Below, in pieces: positions 35,170 through 45,216 of a stretch of 64,000 bases of DNA. Below the pieces are notes generated by a model that did not search any database, was not told the origin of the DNA, and worked only from the letters and a program-made list of their open reading frames with translations. Origin of the DNA: Ulvibacterium sp. (GTDB lineage Bacteria > Bacteroidota > Bacteroidia > Flavobacteriales > Flavobacteriaceae); the NCBI RefSeq assembly GCF_028285715.1, contig NZ_JANQOO010000035.1:1-64000 (forward strand). Direction: 5' to 3'. Position 1 is the first letter of the stretch, and each line of letters begins with the position of its first letter. A program made the position numbers and the translations under genes.

Positions 35170-38100
35170 ATGAACAATTTTAGCATAAAAAGAGTTTTCT
35201 TCTTATCGACCTTAATGTTTTGTGCATGGGCTGCCAAGGCACAAGTAGCAGATACACCGGAAGTACCCAATATTACCCCACCTTCTCCTACCGCTTATGA
35301 GTTGGGGAAATATGGTCAAATAGATGTAGGTATGTTTACAGGAACCCCGAATATAAACGTACCCTTATATACATATAACACCAAAAATTTGTCTCTTCCA
35401 ATTTCGTTGAGCTATAGTTCAAACGGGATAAAGGTAGACCAAATGTCAACCTGGGTTGGTTTGGGTTGGAGTTTAAATGCTGGTGGGGTAATAACCAGAG
35501 TCATTAGGGATTTGCCGGACGAAAGATTCGGCGTAACCGAGCCTCCACGTGAACTTACACAAAGTAATCAATTGGATACCGATATCCAGGATTTTGCCAT
35601 AGTGGCGGAGAGTCCTGTAATCGATACGGAACGGGATATGTTTATGTTCAACTTCAATGGATATAGCGGTAGATTTACCATACTGGACAACCAAGTAGTT
35701 GTAGTGGCCCCGAGCCAGGCATTGGAAGTTACCTATACAAATCTGGCCGATGCATCCTCCAGTTTTGAGATTACCACAGCCGATGGCATCAAATACTTTT
35801 TCTCGGACCAGGAAAAATCAAATGCGACGGGTGGATGTGTTCCTTCGGATGCATTATATCCCATAACGGCATGGTACCTTACTAAAATAACACACCCTTT
35901 TGGGGATGAGATCAATTTTGTTTATGTAAATGAAAACTACTCCTATGAAGTAGGGATTACCCAGTCCTTTTCCATTAACAAAAGTTTGCTGGGAGATGGA
36001 TGTTTTGAGCAATCAGGACCTCAATGTCCAGATTTGACGGCAGCTACTCCCTGTATAAACTACTCCTCTATCCAGGGTAAGAGATTGGTTGAGATCAATA
36101 GCGACAATCCGATCAATGGCAAATTGGTCTTCACCTCAGGAATTAGAAATCCGGATATTCCCACTGGTCCTAGCTTTGGTGATCAATACCTCCTGGATAC
36201 TATTGAATTGTTGGACAAGGGCAATACCGTTGTGGAAAGGTATACCTTGAATTATCAAATTGAGAAAAAGAGGAGCTTTTTAAATTCGGTCGTTTTCCTA
36301 GATCCCAGCAAGAAATACGAATTTGAATATTTCAGTCCGAGCCTTCTTGCGGATCGGTTGGATTATGGACAGGACTATTGGGGATACTACAATGGTAGAA
36401 ATAATACCGTTTTCTATCCCAGAATTTTGGAAGAACCACTCTTGGCCAATTACGGAGCCATAAGGGAACCAAATAGCACCTTTGCCCAATACGGTCTTTT
36501 ACGAAAACTGACCTATCCTACAAAAGGAACTACGGAATTGGAGTATGAACCTAACATTGCCCAACAGACCAATACTATTGTTTACGATACCGAAAATCTG
36601 TCTTTTCAATTGGAAAATGCTACGGAGTCCTTCTATTTTACCACTTCCAATAATACAGCTCCACAAATCATTGGCACCATCAATTTGAGGATATTCGAAA
36701 AAAGTGATACCCCATGTTTGGGAATAACAGACTTTTTTGAAGATACCCCTTTTAATACCATTTGGCTAAGCGCAACTTTATTCGATGTTACGGCAGGCTC
36801 ACCAGTAGCTTTCTTAAATAGTGGTTCATCCCTGCTTCAGACCAACCAACCTTATGTTCCCCTGGAAGGAACGTTCAATTTGCAGGCCGGCCATGAATAC
36901 AGATTGGATTTAGAAAAAGGAAATACCTGTATCTATGGGATTGCCAATATCAACTATACCACCAGCTCAATTTCCCAGGAATTGATAGATAAGGAAATAG
37001 GTGGTTTGCGTATTAAAAAGAGGATTAATAAAGCCAACCCAACGGATCAGGGAGAGATACTAAGATATTTCTATGGAGATATGAACAATCTTAATAGTTC
37101 TTCCGCTTCTGAAGCGACCAGGGGATATTATGTTAATGATAAGACAATACAACTGCTATGTCCCAATCCAATTGTGCCTTCACCACATAATTGTGAGTAC
37201 CTCCAAGTTAACTCAAGTAGTGTAATACCCCTTTACACTACCAATAACAACAAACCGGTCTATGAATATGTTACGATAAGCCATGGTGGGGACAATTTTG
37301 AAAATGGGGGGGAACAGAATAGATATATGGTCCATGAAGATGCCAAGGGGGAAACGGTTTTTTCACGATATGCCTACATTCCGGACAACAGTACCTTTAG
37401 CAATACTGGTTGGAGCAATGGACTTTTAAAATCAAGGACAGTATTTAAAAATGGACCTGTCGATGACTTCATTGTACTTGACCAAACCGAAAATTTTTAT
37501 AAAAACGACACAAGAAATTACAGGCAGATAATCAATTACAAGGTCATTAAACGCCATGATATTACAGTCTGGTACAACGATGACTACCCCACGGACCAAA
37601 TAGATATTATAAAGTACAGGGACAACTCCTATTGGCATTATTTGGATAGCACGATTACTAGAAAATATGATGTCAACGGGCAAAACCCTATCGTGGAAAT
37701 TACCAAAAATCACTATGACAATCCAACACATTTGCAGCTTACCAGTACGGAAAGGACAAATAGCAAAAATGAGGAAATAACAACGAATACTTTTTTCCCG
37801 GATGACAAGTTGTTGTTGACGAATCTCTCCGCCGTGGCATCTACGGCCATAGATTCCCTTTTGGCACAGCATAGAATAGCAACACCGCTACAGTCCACTA
37901 CCGTTGTCAGGGATGATTTGAATACGATATTGTCCACTTCCATACAACGGACCAACTTTAGGGACTGGACCGGGGTAACCCCAGTGTTACCGGAATATGT
38001 GCAAAGCAATAAGGAGACAGAAGCGTCACTTGAGGATCGGATACGCTATCATAGTTATTTTGATAACGGAAATATTCGGGAAGTATCGAAGGCAGATGGT

Positions 38101-38496
38101 ATGCAAATAGTCTACCTCTGGGGTTATGACCAGCAATATCCCATCGCCAAGATCGAAAATGCTACCTATGCCCAAGTGTCGGCCTTGGTAGCCAATTTGG
38201 AGACAAAATCGAACGAGGACGTTGACCGTACCATTGATACTTTCGACGGTTCGGGAAACCGGATTTACAATGGTGAGGAGGGAGAATTAAGACAGGCATT
38301 GGACGCATTGCGGGATTCGCTCCCTGGCGCCATGGTCACCACCTACACCTACGATCCCCTTATCGGGGTCACCAGTATAACAGATCCCCGAGGCTATACG
38401 ATCTACTATAGCTATGACAGCTTCAACCGCCTTAAGGAAGTACGCGACCAGGACAACAACTTGGTGACGGACTATGAATACCACTATAAGGGCTAA
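35170..38496 (+). CDS. YD-repeat protein, SpvB/TcB-like N-part of a cage
   Basis: The product has 1108 residues from the ATG at 35170; an alternative in-frame start lies at 35164. The signal peptide is VFFLSTLMFCAWAAKAQ. The family start is clear: PSPTAYELGKYGQIDVGMFT, NVPLYTYNTKNLSLPISLSY and WVGLGWSLNAGGVITRV. The body is beta-rich with YD-type repeats near the end (YTYDPLIGVTSITDPRG, YYSYDSFNRLKEVRDQDNN), and the protein stops at YEYHYKG without an RHS core, a toxin tip or a T9SS signal. The next gene supplies the RHS core. A two-gene arrangement like this resembles TcB and TcC, which close a cage together. That comparison is inference. Confidence 0.83.
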   Translation: MNNFSIKRVFFLSTLMFCAWAAKAQVADTPEVPNITPPSPTAYELGKYGQIDVGMFTGTPNINVPLYTYNTKNLSLPISLSYSSNGIKVDQMSTWVGLGWSLNAGGVITRVIRDLPDERFGVTEPPRELTQSNQLDTDIQDFAIVAESPVIDTERDMFMFNFNGYSGRFTILDNQVVVVAPSQALEVTYTNLADASSSFEITTADGIKYFFSDQEKSNATGGCVPSDALYPITAWYLTKITHPFGDEINFVYVNENYSYEVGITQSFSINKSLLGDGCFEQSGPQCPDLTAATPCINYSSIQGKRLVEINSDNPINGKLVFTSGIRNPDIPTGPSFGDQYLLDTIELLDKGNTVVERYTLNYQIEKKRSFLNSVVFLDPSKKYEFEYFSPSLLADRLDYGQDYWGYYNGRNNTVFYPRILEEPLLANYGAIREPNSTFAQYGLLRKLTYPTKGTTELEYEPNIAQQTNTIVYDTENLSFQLENATESFYFTTSNNTAPQIIGTINLRIFEKSDTPCLGITDFFEDTPFNTIWLSATLFDVTAGSPVAFLNSGSSLLQTNQPYVPLEGTFNLQAGHEYRLDLEKGNTCIYGIANINYTTSSISQELIDKEIGGLRIKKRINKANPTDQGEILRYFYGDMNNLNSSSASEATRGYYVNDKTIQLLCPNPIVPSPHNCEYLQVNSSSVIPLYTTNNNKPVYEYVTISHGGDNFENGGEQNRYMVHEDAKGETVFSRYAYIPDNSTFSNTGWSNGLLKSRTVFKNGPVDDFIVLDQTENFYKNDTRNYRQIINYKVIKRHDITVWYNDDYPTDQIDIIKYRDNSYWHYLDSTITRKYDVNGQNPIVEITKNHYDNPTHLQLTSTERTNSKNEEITTNTFFPDDKLLLTNLSAVASTAIDSLLAQHRIATPLQSTTVVRDDLNTILSTSIQRTNFRDWTGVTPVLPEYVQSNKETEASLEDRIRYHSYFDNGNIREVSKADGMQIVYLWGYDQQYPIAKIENATYAQVSALVANLETKSNEDVDRTIDTFDGSGNRIYNGEEGELRQALDALRDSLPGAMVTTYTYDPLIGVTSITDPRGYTIYYSYDSFNRLKEVRDQDNNLVTDYEYHYKG

Positions 38497-38545
38497 CCAA
38501 AACTTTACCGCAATGATCCGAACACACCACAATATAGACATCAAG

Positions 38546-41500
38546 ATGAAAACAAAACAAAACAATAGAATCCGGAAATTTGGCTCCTTGGCCGTTCTAC
38601 TCCTAGGTCTCCTTATAGGAACTAGTACCCAGGCACAGCAGATTACGGGCCCCACCTCGGTAAACGAGGGGACCGTCAATAATTATTCACTTTCCGGGGC
38701 CTCCAATATCTCCTGGAATGTATCCGGTGCGGCCAGCTGGTCCGGATCCGGTAGTAGTATCAGTGTAACGGCGGGCAGTACCAACTATACGGTATCCGCC
38801 AACTTTACGGGAGGGTCCGGATATTCGGCCCTTTTTGTCACGGTGACCCCCAGTGGCCCAACACCCCCATCTACGCCGCCCACGCCTACGGTGGCCAATT
38901 TCTGCGATTATACCAGACTTACACGGGCCACACCTCCCAGCGGGGTCACCTACTATTGGCAGAGCAGTTCCGGCGGAACGAGCACCTCAAATTCCAGCAG
39001 TTACGTGGACCGGGTAAACGGGAGCACCTATTACTTAAGGGCCCGGGGCAACAGCTCTGGCCTATGGAGCAATAGTAGAAGTGTCAGCTATACCATTGAC
39101 TATGCGCCAAGTGCCCCGTTGTCCCCCACGGTAACCAACAATTGTGGCAGTACCGTACTGACCCGTAGTAACCCGAACCCCACGGCCAACGTTACTTGGT
39201 ATTGGCAGAACTCGGCCACCGGGACCAGTACATCAAATACGGCCACTTCCGTAACACGAACCAGCGGAACGGTCTACTATCTTAGGGCCCGGTCCAATAG
39301 CAACAATTGCTGGGGACCTGCAAGGACCGTAAATTACACGATAAATACCTTGCCATCCACCCCTACGGCCCCTTCTGTATCATCCAATGATTGTGGTAGT
39401 ACGGTTCTTTCGCGGTCCAATCCCCCAAGTGGTATCACCTGGTATTGGCAAAGCTCGTCCTCTGGCACAAGCACCTCCAACTCCAACCAGACCATTACCC
39501 GTAGCAGCGGAACTGTCTACTATCTTAGGGCAAGGAACAACAGTACACAATGCTGGAGCTCTAGTTCGGCCAGTATAAACTATAGCATCGACTCACCACC
39601 ACCAACACCCACGGCCCCAACGGTATCCGCCAACAACTGTGACAATACGGTATTGGCCAGGACGAGTCCCCCGAGCGGGATTACCTGGTACTGGCAGGAC
39701 ACGGCGTCCGGTGTAAGTACCGCCAATTCGGCGAGCACGATAACACGGACCAACGGTACGGTCCAATACCTTAGGGCAAAACTGAACAGTTCGGACTGTT
39801 GGAGCGTTGCCTCGGCCAGTGTAAACTATACCATAGACTACTCGCCTAGCGCCCCTTTGTCCCCCACGGTGACCAACAATTGCGGAAATACCGTACTTAC
39901 CCGTAGCGATCCCAATCCTACGGCCAACGTTACCTGGTACTGGCAGACCGAGGCAACGGGCACGAATACCGCTGCGGCCAATTCGGCCACAAGCGTTACT
40001 TTGACCAGTGGAAGCTTGTATTACCTAAGGGCAAGGACCAACGGAACCAGTTGCTGGGGCCCTGCAAGGACCATAAACTATACGATCAATGCGGTTCCTT
40101 TGGAAGCTTCGGGGAGCAATGTTGCCCGATGTGGTACGGGTACCGTTACCTTGACCGCCTCGCCGGGAACAAACGGCGACGAAATAAGATGGTATACCGC
40201 CGCCTCCGGAGGGTCTCCCCTTACAACTGGAGTCAGTGCCAATACCTTGGAGTATACCACCCCGAGTATAAGTGCCACTACTACTTATTATGCGGAAACC
40301 TACAACAGTACCACAGGCTGTTTCTCAACGACGCGCCATGCCTTAGAGGCCCAGATTACCTCGGGAATCGACTGGTATGCGGATACGGACAACGACGGTT
40401 TTCGGGATCCGGGCTCCGTAGCGGAACAGGATTGTAACGCCCGTGGAGCGGGTTGGACCCAAAATATCGAGGAGGACCTGTGCCCTTCAAATTTTAGTAT
40501 TACCAATGTGGTGCCCACTTGGTATTTGGATATGGACAATGATAACCACGCCTCCAGTCAAACAACTTCCTGTGGAAGTCCAGGTAGCGGATGGAAACAA
40601 GGTCCACTTCCCGTGGATGATTGCAACGATAACATCTATTCCATTGAGAACGACTGTTCGGCCGGCGCGGATGCCAATCCCTTGGATCAGAACTACGTCT
40701 ATACCCGTAACTACCAGGAAGCGCGAAACACGGTCCCGGACCAAAAGTTTGATGAGGGCGGTAATGGGCTGTTCGATGTGGAGAACGAATATGTACAGGA
40801 CATCACCTATTTTGATGGTCTGGGCCGACCGATGCAACAGGTCGGTATCCGCCAGTCCCCGGACAATGAAAAGGATATCGTTACCCACATTGGGTACGAT
40901 GCCTACGGCCGCCAGGATAAGGAATGGTTGCCCCTCCATGAACCGGACAGTACCATAGGAAGCTATCGCTACTGGGACATGGAAGGGGCTACAAAGCAAT
41001 ACTATAAAACCCATCCAGTGTATGATGATGATTTTACAGGATTGCTCGAGGCCGATGTCAATGCCTATTCCCAAAAGCACTTTGAACCTTCCCCTATGAA
41101 CCGGGTATTGAGGCAGGCCGCCCCCGGGGAGGATTGGAAATTGAATGTTGCTACGGACGACAGGAGTATCGAATTCGATTATACGTCCAATGACACCCTG
41201 CAGGTACGTTTATTCAGGGTAGATCTTACAGCAGGCCTGGAGAGCCCGGCACTGGCAGGGGCCGATGATGGTTTTTATGCCCCAGGGGAACTCTATAGAA
41301 ATGTCACCAAGGACGAGAACCACGATACTGCGGACGATAAGTTGCACACTACTGAGGAGTTTATGGATAAACAAGGCAGGGTAGTGCTGAAACGCACCTA
41401 TGCCGATGCGGACATCGATCTAAACGGTAATGGCAACAATACGGACCCCAACGAGATCCTACAAGCTCCCCATGATACCTATTACATCTATGACGATTAC

Positions 41501-44458
41501 GGTAACCTTACCTACGTACTGCCCCCCAAGATAGAGGCCGGTACCGCTACCTTGGCAGAGATCAATACGGATCTCGCCGAACTGGGCTATCAATATGTAT
41601 ATGACAACCGCAACCGCCTGGTAGAAAAGCAACTGCCCGGTAAAGGAAGGGAATATATCATCTACAACAAATTGGACCAGCCCATTATGACCCAGGACAG
41701 TATACAACGCGTTACCGGGGAGTGGCTCTTTACCAAGTACGATATCTTTGGTAGGGTAGCCTATACGGGCAAGGCTACCGATGGCAGGAACAGGGATGTC
41801 ATTCAAGGCGATGTGGATGCTTTAACGGTGCCACTATGGGTAGTACCGACCGCTACCGTGGACAGTACCAATGATTTCGGTGGTACCACTGTATACTATA
41901 ACAATGGGGCCTATCCGATCACTACACTGACGGAGATATTGACCATCAATTATTACGACAACTATGACTTTGACCGTGCCAGTACCGGGGAAACGGCCAC
42001 TGCCTTAGGCGTGGCTAGTGACCCCGATGTAAAAGGCCTGGCCACTGGGAGCAAGATAAAGGTCCTGGACGTTACGGGTCCGGATGTCTGGATAACCACG
42101 GTGAACTATTACGATGATAAGGGCCGGCAAATCTACGGCTATAGCAACAATGCCTATTTGGGTACGGTGGATATCGTGGAGAACCTGCTAGACTTTACCG
42201 GAAAACCGTTGAGGACAAAAACGACGCATACACGGAATAGTGTTACCATCGTTACAATAGACAATTTCAGCTATGATGCTACCGGACGCCTCTTGGCCCA
42301 GACCCAGTGTATCGGGGACGAAACCTTGGGTGATTCCTGTACGGGTGGGGCTACCGCAAACCTTCCCTTGAGCGGGACCATCTCGGACAGCCAGGTGGCG
42401 ACTACAAGTATAACGGTGACCAATGCCACCCTCGTACCGGGCGCACGGCTCTATATAGATCCTAATGCTACGGGAACGAGCGGGTCCGAGGAGCTTATTG
42501 CATACAACGACTATGACGAACTGGGTCTCCTGGTCCATAAGAAAGTGGGCGGTACTCCGAGCAGCGCTTATGCCACCAGCCAGGAACTCCAGGAAGTGGA
42601 TTATGATTACAACGTTAGGGGCTGGCTTACGGGGATTAATGACAGCAACACGGCGGACAATGACCTTACCCTGAGCGGGGACGATCTCTTCGGTTTTAGG
42701 ATCAACTACAACGATCCCAAAGATTTTGGCAGTGGTCATAACCCGGACGCCCTGTTCAATGGGAACATTGCCCAAACCCTCTGGAAGACAGGCAGCGTTA
42801 ATCCGAATCCGCCAAATAACCCTGTAAGCGAACGGTATTCATATACCTATGATGCGCTGAACCGTATCGGTAGTGCCGTGGACAATACGGGGAACTACAA
42901 CCTTAGCGGCGTCACCTACGACAAGAACGGGAACATCCTTAGCTTGAACAGGCAGGGCCATACCAATGCCGGGGCCACCAGTTTTGGCACTATGGACCGG
43001 TTGACCTATGTCTATACGGGTAACCAGCTGGACCTTGTGGAGGACGACGACTCCCTTGGGAACAACGATTACGGTTTTGTGGACGGCACCAACACTGGCG
43101 ACGATTTTGCATATGACGGTAATGGGAACATGACCTCGGATCTTAACAAGGGGATACAGGCAGATGGTATAATATACAATCATTTGAACCTGCCAACCGA
43201 AGTAAAATTCGATAACAATAATCTGAAAAAGATTACATATATTTACGATGCGAACGGCAACAAGTTAGTGAAAACAGCAAATGACAATGGTTCTTTGACA
43301 AATACGGAATATGCCGGGAATTACATCTATGAGAACAGTACTTTACAGTTCTTTAACCATCCTGAGGGTTATGTGGAACCCAACGGTTCCGGAGGGTATC
43401 ATTATGTTTACCAATATAAAGATCAAGTTGGAAACGTTCGGTTGTCATACAAGGATATAAGCGTTACAAGCACTCCCAATCTTGAAATACAGGAGGAGAA
43501 CAACTACTATCCCTTTGGTCTAAAGCACAAAGGTTACAACACTGTTCAAAATGGCCGTGACCATAAGTTCGAGTACAATAGCGTGGAGATGGAAACTTCA
43601 CTTGGTTATAACATGATGGAGATGGACATGCGGCATTACGATCCTGCCATTGGTCGTTTTTCTACAATGGACCCGGTAACGCATCACCAATATTCACCTT
43701 ACCAAGGTTATGACAATAATCCGGTTTTTTGGTCGGATCCGAGCGGAGCCGATAGTGAACAGGACAACAGCCAGCAAACATTTTTCCATAGTAGTTACTT
43801 GAATCGAAATGGAGGACATTGGTCGGATCAAGTAAAATCTCCAGGTACAACAAATAATAACGGGCAAGGTGATGAACAAGATAGTACTCAAGAAAATCAG
43901 AAAAAAAAGGAAGATCCTTGTAAAAATAAAAATTGCCCGGAAAAAATAGATTTCAATGATCCTAAAACTATTAAACATAGGATAATAATGTGGGGAAGAT
44001 TTTTTAGGAAGCATCCAGAATCAGTTATTCATGCAAGGGATATCTTGATACAAAGTGAGAATAACGATGATGACCTACTTACAAGGCTAGGTAAAAAACT
44101 TTTGGGATGGGACGACCACGAAAACAAAAAGAGATTTAAGATTGATGGTACCATAGTGGATGCATTCATAGAATTGGCGTATTACAATTCGCCTGGCGAC
44201 GATGGTTATGTAAACTATGTATCCGACAAGCATACCTCAGTAATACCGGGGACAAGAACTAGACTATATCATATTTCATTTATGGGTCTTACTGGTCAAA
44301 CCAGAGGTTCTGGCTATAGACATCAAATTTTGGTTTTTAGGTTCCACGACCCGAAGGTCCGATCCAAAATAATGTCGCAAATCAAAAACGATTCCTTCGA
44401 GGAAAAAGTGCCAGATGGTCAACCAACTATACATATAAACATAAAACCAATTGATTAA
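38546..44458 (+). CDS. RHS/YD-repeat toxin protein with Ig-like repeats and variable C-terminal tip
   Basis: The product has 1970 residues from the ATG at 38546, which gives the signal peptide LAVLLLGLLIGTSTQAQ. Order: five Ig-like repeats of about 82 residues (about 105-515), another Ig-like module, calcium-type repeats (DWYADTDNDGFRD, WYLDMDNDNH), a DUF6443-type region (YFDGLGRPMQQVG, near 755), YD repeats, the RHS core (YYPFGLKHKGY near 1652; RHYDPAIGRFSTMDP; NNPVFWSDPSGAD near 1731) and a 230-residue tip. The DPSGAD motif is where RHS proteins cut off their toxin. The tip (FFRKHPESVIHARD, GYRHQILVFRFHDPKV) matches no family I know. A lipoprotein gene ten bases downstream fits an immunity partner. 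Confidence 0.88.
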   Translation: MKTKQNNRIRKFGSLAVLLLGLLIGTSTQAQQITGPTSVNEGTVNNYSLSGASNISWNVSGAASWSGSGSSISVTAGSTNYTVSANFTGGSGYSALFVTVTPSGPTPPSTPPTPTVANFCDYTRLTRATPPSGVTYYWQSSSGGTSTSNSSSYVDRVNGSTYYLRARGNSSGLWSNSRSVSYTIDYAPSAPLSPTVTNNCGSTVLTRSNPNPTANVTWYWQNSATGTSTSNTATSVTRTSGTVYYLRARSNSNNCWGPARTVNYTINTLPSTPTAPSVSSNDCGSTVLSRSNPPSGITWYWQSSSSGTSTSNSNQTITRSSGTVYYLRARNNSTQCWSSSSASINYSIDSPPPTPTAPTVSANNCDNTVLARTSPPSGITWYWQDTASGVSTANSASTITRTNGTVQYLRAKLNSSDCWSVASASVNYTIDYSPSAPLSPTVTNNCGNTVLTRSDPNPTANVTWYWQTEATGTNTAAANSATSVTLTSGSLYYLRARTNGTSCWGPARTINYTINAVPLEASGSNVARCGTGTVTLTASPGTNGDEIRWYTAASGGSPLTTGVSANTLEYTTPSISATTTYYAETYNSTTGCFSTTRHALEAQITSGIDWYADTDNDGFRDPGSVAEQDCNARGAGWTQNIEEDLCPSNFSITNVVPTWYLDMDNDNHASSQTTSCGSPGSGWKQGPLPVDDCNDNIYSIENDCSAGADANPLDQNYVYTRNYQEARNTVPDQKFDEGGNGLFDVENEYVQDITYFDGLGRPMQQVGIRQSPDNEKDIVTHIGYDAYGRQDKEWLPLHEPDSTIGSYRYWDMEGATKQYYKTHPVYDDDFTGLLEADVNAYSQKHFEPSPMNRVLRQAAPGEDWKLNVATDDRSIEFDYTSNDTLQVRLFRVDLTAGLESPALAGADDGFYAPGELYRNVTKDENHDTADDKLHTTEEFMDKQGRVVLKRTYADADIDLNGNGNNTDPNEILQAPHDTYYIYDDYGNLTYVLPPKIEAGTATLAEINTDLAELGYQYVYDNRNRLVEKQLPGKGREYIIYNKLDQPIMTQDSIQRVTGEWLFTKYDIFGRVAYTGKATDGRNRDVIQGDVDALTVPLWVVPTATVDSTNDFGGTTVYYNNGAYPITTLTEILTINYYDNYDFDRASTGETATALGVASDPDVKGLATGSKIKVLDVTGPDVWITTVNYYDDKGRQIYGYSNNAYLGTVDIVENLLDFTGKPLRTKTTHTRNSVTIVTIDNFSYDATGRLLAQTQCIGDETLGDSCTGGATANLPLSGTISDSQVATTSITVTNATLVPGARLYIDPNATGTSGSEELIAYNDYDELGLLVHKKVGGTPSSAYATSQELQEVDYDYNVRGWLTGINDSNTADNDLTLSGDDLFGFRINYNDPKDFGSGHNPDALFNGNIAQTLWKTGSVNPNPPNNPVSERYSYTYDALNRIGSAVDNTGNYNLSGVTYDKNGNILSLNRQGHTNAGATSFGTMDRLTYVYTGNQLDLVEDDDSLGNNDYGFVDGTNTGDDFAYDGNGNMTSDLNKGIQADGIIYNHLNLPTEVKFDNNNLKKITYIYDANGNKLVKTANDNGSLTNTEYAGNYIYENSTLQFFNHPEGYVEPNGSGGYHYVYQYKDQVGNVRLSYKDISVTSTPNLEIQEENNYYPFGLKHKGYNTVQNGRDHKFEYNSVEMETSLGYNMMEMDMRHYDPAIGRFSTMDPVTHHQYSPYQGYDNNPVFWSDPSGADSEQDNSQQTFFHSSYLNRNGGHWSDQVKSPGTTNNNGQGDEQDSTQENQKKKEDPCKNKNCPEKIDFNDPKTIKHRIIMWGRFFRKHPESVIHARDILIQSENNDDDLLTRLGKKLLGWDDHENKKRFKIDGTIVDAFIELAYYNSPGDDGYVNYVSDKHTSVIPGTRTRLYHISFMGLTGQTRGSGYRHQILVFRFHDPKVRSKIMSQIKNDSFEEKVPDGQPTIHINIKPID
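38867..40092 (+). repeat. Five tandem Ig-like repeats of about 246 bp
   Basis: Units begin near 38877, 39123, 39369, 39615 and 39861. Each encodes a WYWQ-(N)-SxYYLRA pattern. Units 2 and 5 (CCCCCACGG at 39123 and 39861) are exactly 738 bases apart, three periods, and are more alike than adjacent units, which points to duplication of a three-unit block. Confidence 0.8.
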
Positions 44459-44468
44459 ATCAAAACAT

Positions 44469-44906
44469 ATGAAGAAGATTCCATTTCTGATAATAGGTTT
44501 ATTTTTATTCACTAGCTGCTCATCTCAAGAAAAATCATCTCTAAAAGTTGAAGGCAATTGGGCTACAGTATATGATAAAGATACCTTTGACGATTACATC
44601 GAGATGTATTTTTCGAAAGATAGCGTATTCTACTATAGCGCAACTGGTTTGTCCTCATCCATTTATAAGATAGAGGGAAGTTATTTCTTTTCAAAAACAG
44701 ATAAGTCCAAGGACTTTGAAAAAAAATCCAAGATTTTGGTGGCTCAGGATACTTTATATCTAAACGAGGGAAAGTACCAAGTTAAGCTTTATAGAATTAC
44801 CGATGGCATAACTCTGGAGGACTTTCTAAATGAGACAGTTGATGAGAATCAATACAACAAAGCTTTTGAAGATAGAGTATTAGAGTTGGCCCCGGCTGGT
44901 GGATAA
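44469..44906 (+). CDS. Lipoprotein, candidate immunity protein
   Basis: The product has 145 residues from the ATG at 44469 (MKKIPFLIIGLFLFTSCS), with a clear lipobox ending TSC at residue 17. The mature part is a small alpha/beta domain (EGNWATVYDKDTFDDYIEMY, FYYSATGLSSSIYKIEGSY, NEGKYQVKLYRITDG). The family was not recognised; the pattern EGNW at the start and paired strands recalls lipocalin-like lipoproteins. It lies ten bases behind the RHS toxin tip and has the same AT-rich composition. That is where polymorphic toxin loci place the immunity gene. Function is inferred from position. Confidence 0.65.
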   Translation: MKKIPFLIIGLFLFTSCSSQEKSSLKVEGNWATVYDKDTFDDYIEMYFSKDSVFYYSATGLSSSIYKIEGSYFFSKTDKSKDFEKKSKILVAQDTLYLNEGKYQVKLYRITDGITLEDFLNETVDENQYNKAFEDRVLELAPAGG

Positions 44907-44974
44907 TATTCCAAATTGGCACTTTTACCAGAGCAGATTTTTAAGTTTTAAATATCATGAATATAAAAGTATTG

Positions 44975-44996
44975 GAGGCCGCTGATAAGCGGCCTC
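44975..44996 (+). terminator. Nine-base-pair hairpin after the immunity gene
   Basis: GAGGCCGCT (44975-44983), loop GATA, AGCGGCCTC (44988-44996): a perfect stem. The T-run after it is weak (TTGATATT), so it is a terminator-like structure 69 bases past the stop codon. Confidence 0.5.
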
Positions 44997-45216
44997 TTGA
45001 TATTCGTTGGAATTAGAACGTAGCGTAGCATTCTTTTAATCGAAGTTTACCTCTACTAGGTGTTTCAAAATAGTGCTTAGTCTATTGGTTAATATAAACT
45101 TTAAATATTCCATTTTGGACAGCAATTTTAAAAAGATCGAACACCGGAACATTTAGCTTTATCCAATTTTCAAATCCTCCTATGGAAATCCCCAGCTGCC
45201 GCCAGAGTAATCGCTA
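44997..45216. other. AT-rich spacer without a gene
   Basis: I see no coding frame or repeat from the hairpin to the first palindrome at 45217. Confidence 0.35.

Noticed and set aside
38867-40092. CRISPR-like or minisatellite DNA repeat
   Set aside because: The 246-base periodicity is in frame and encodes Ig-like domains; it is a protein repeat.
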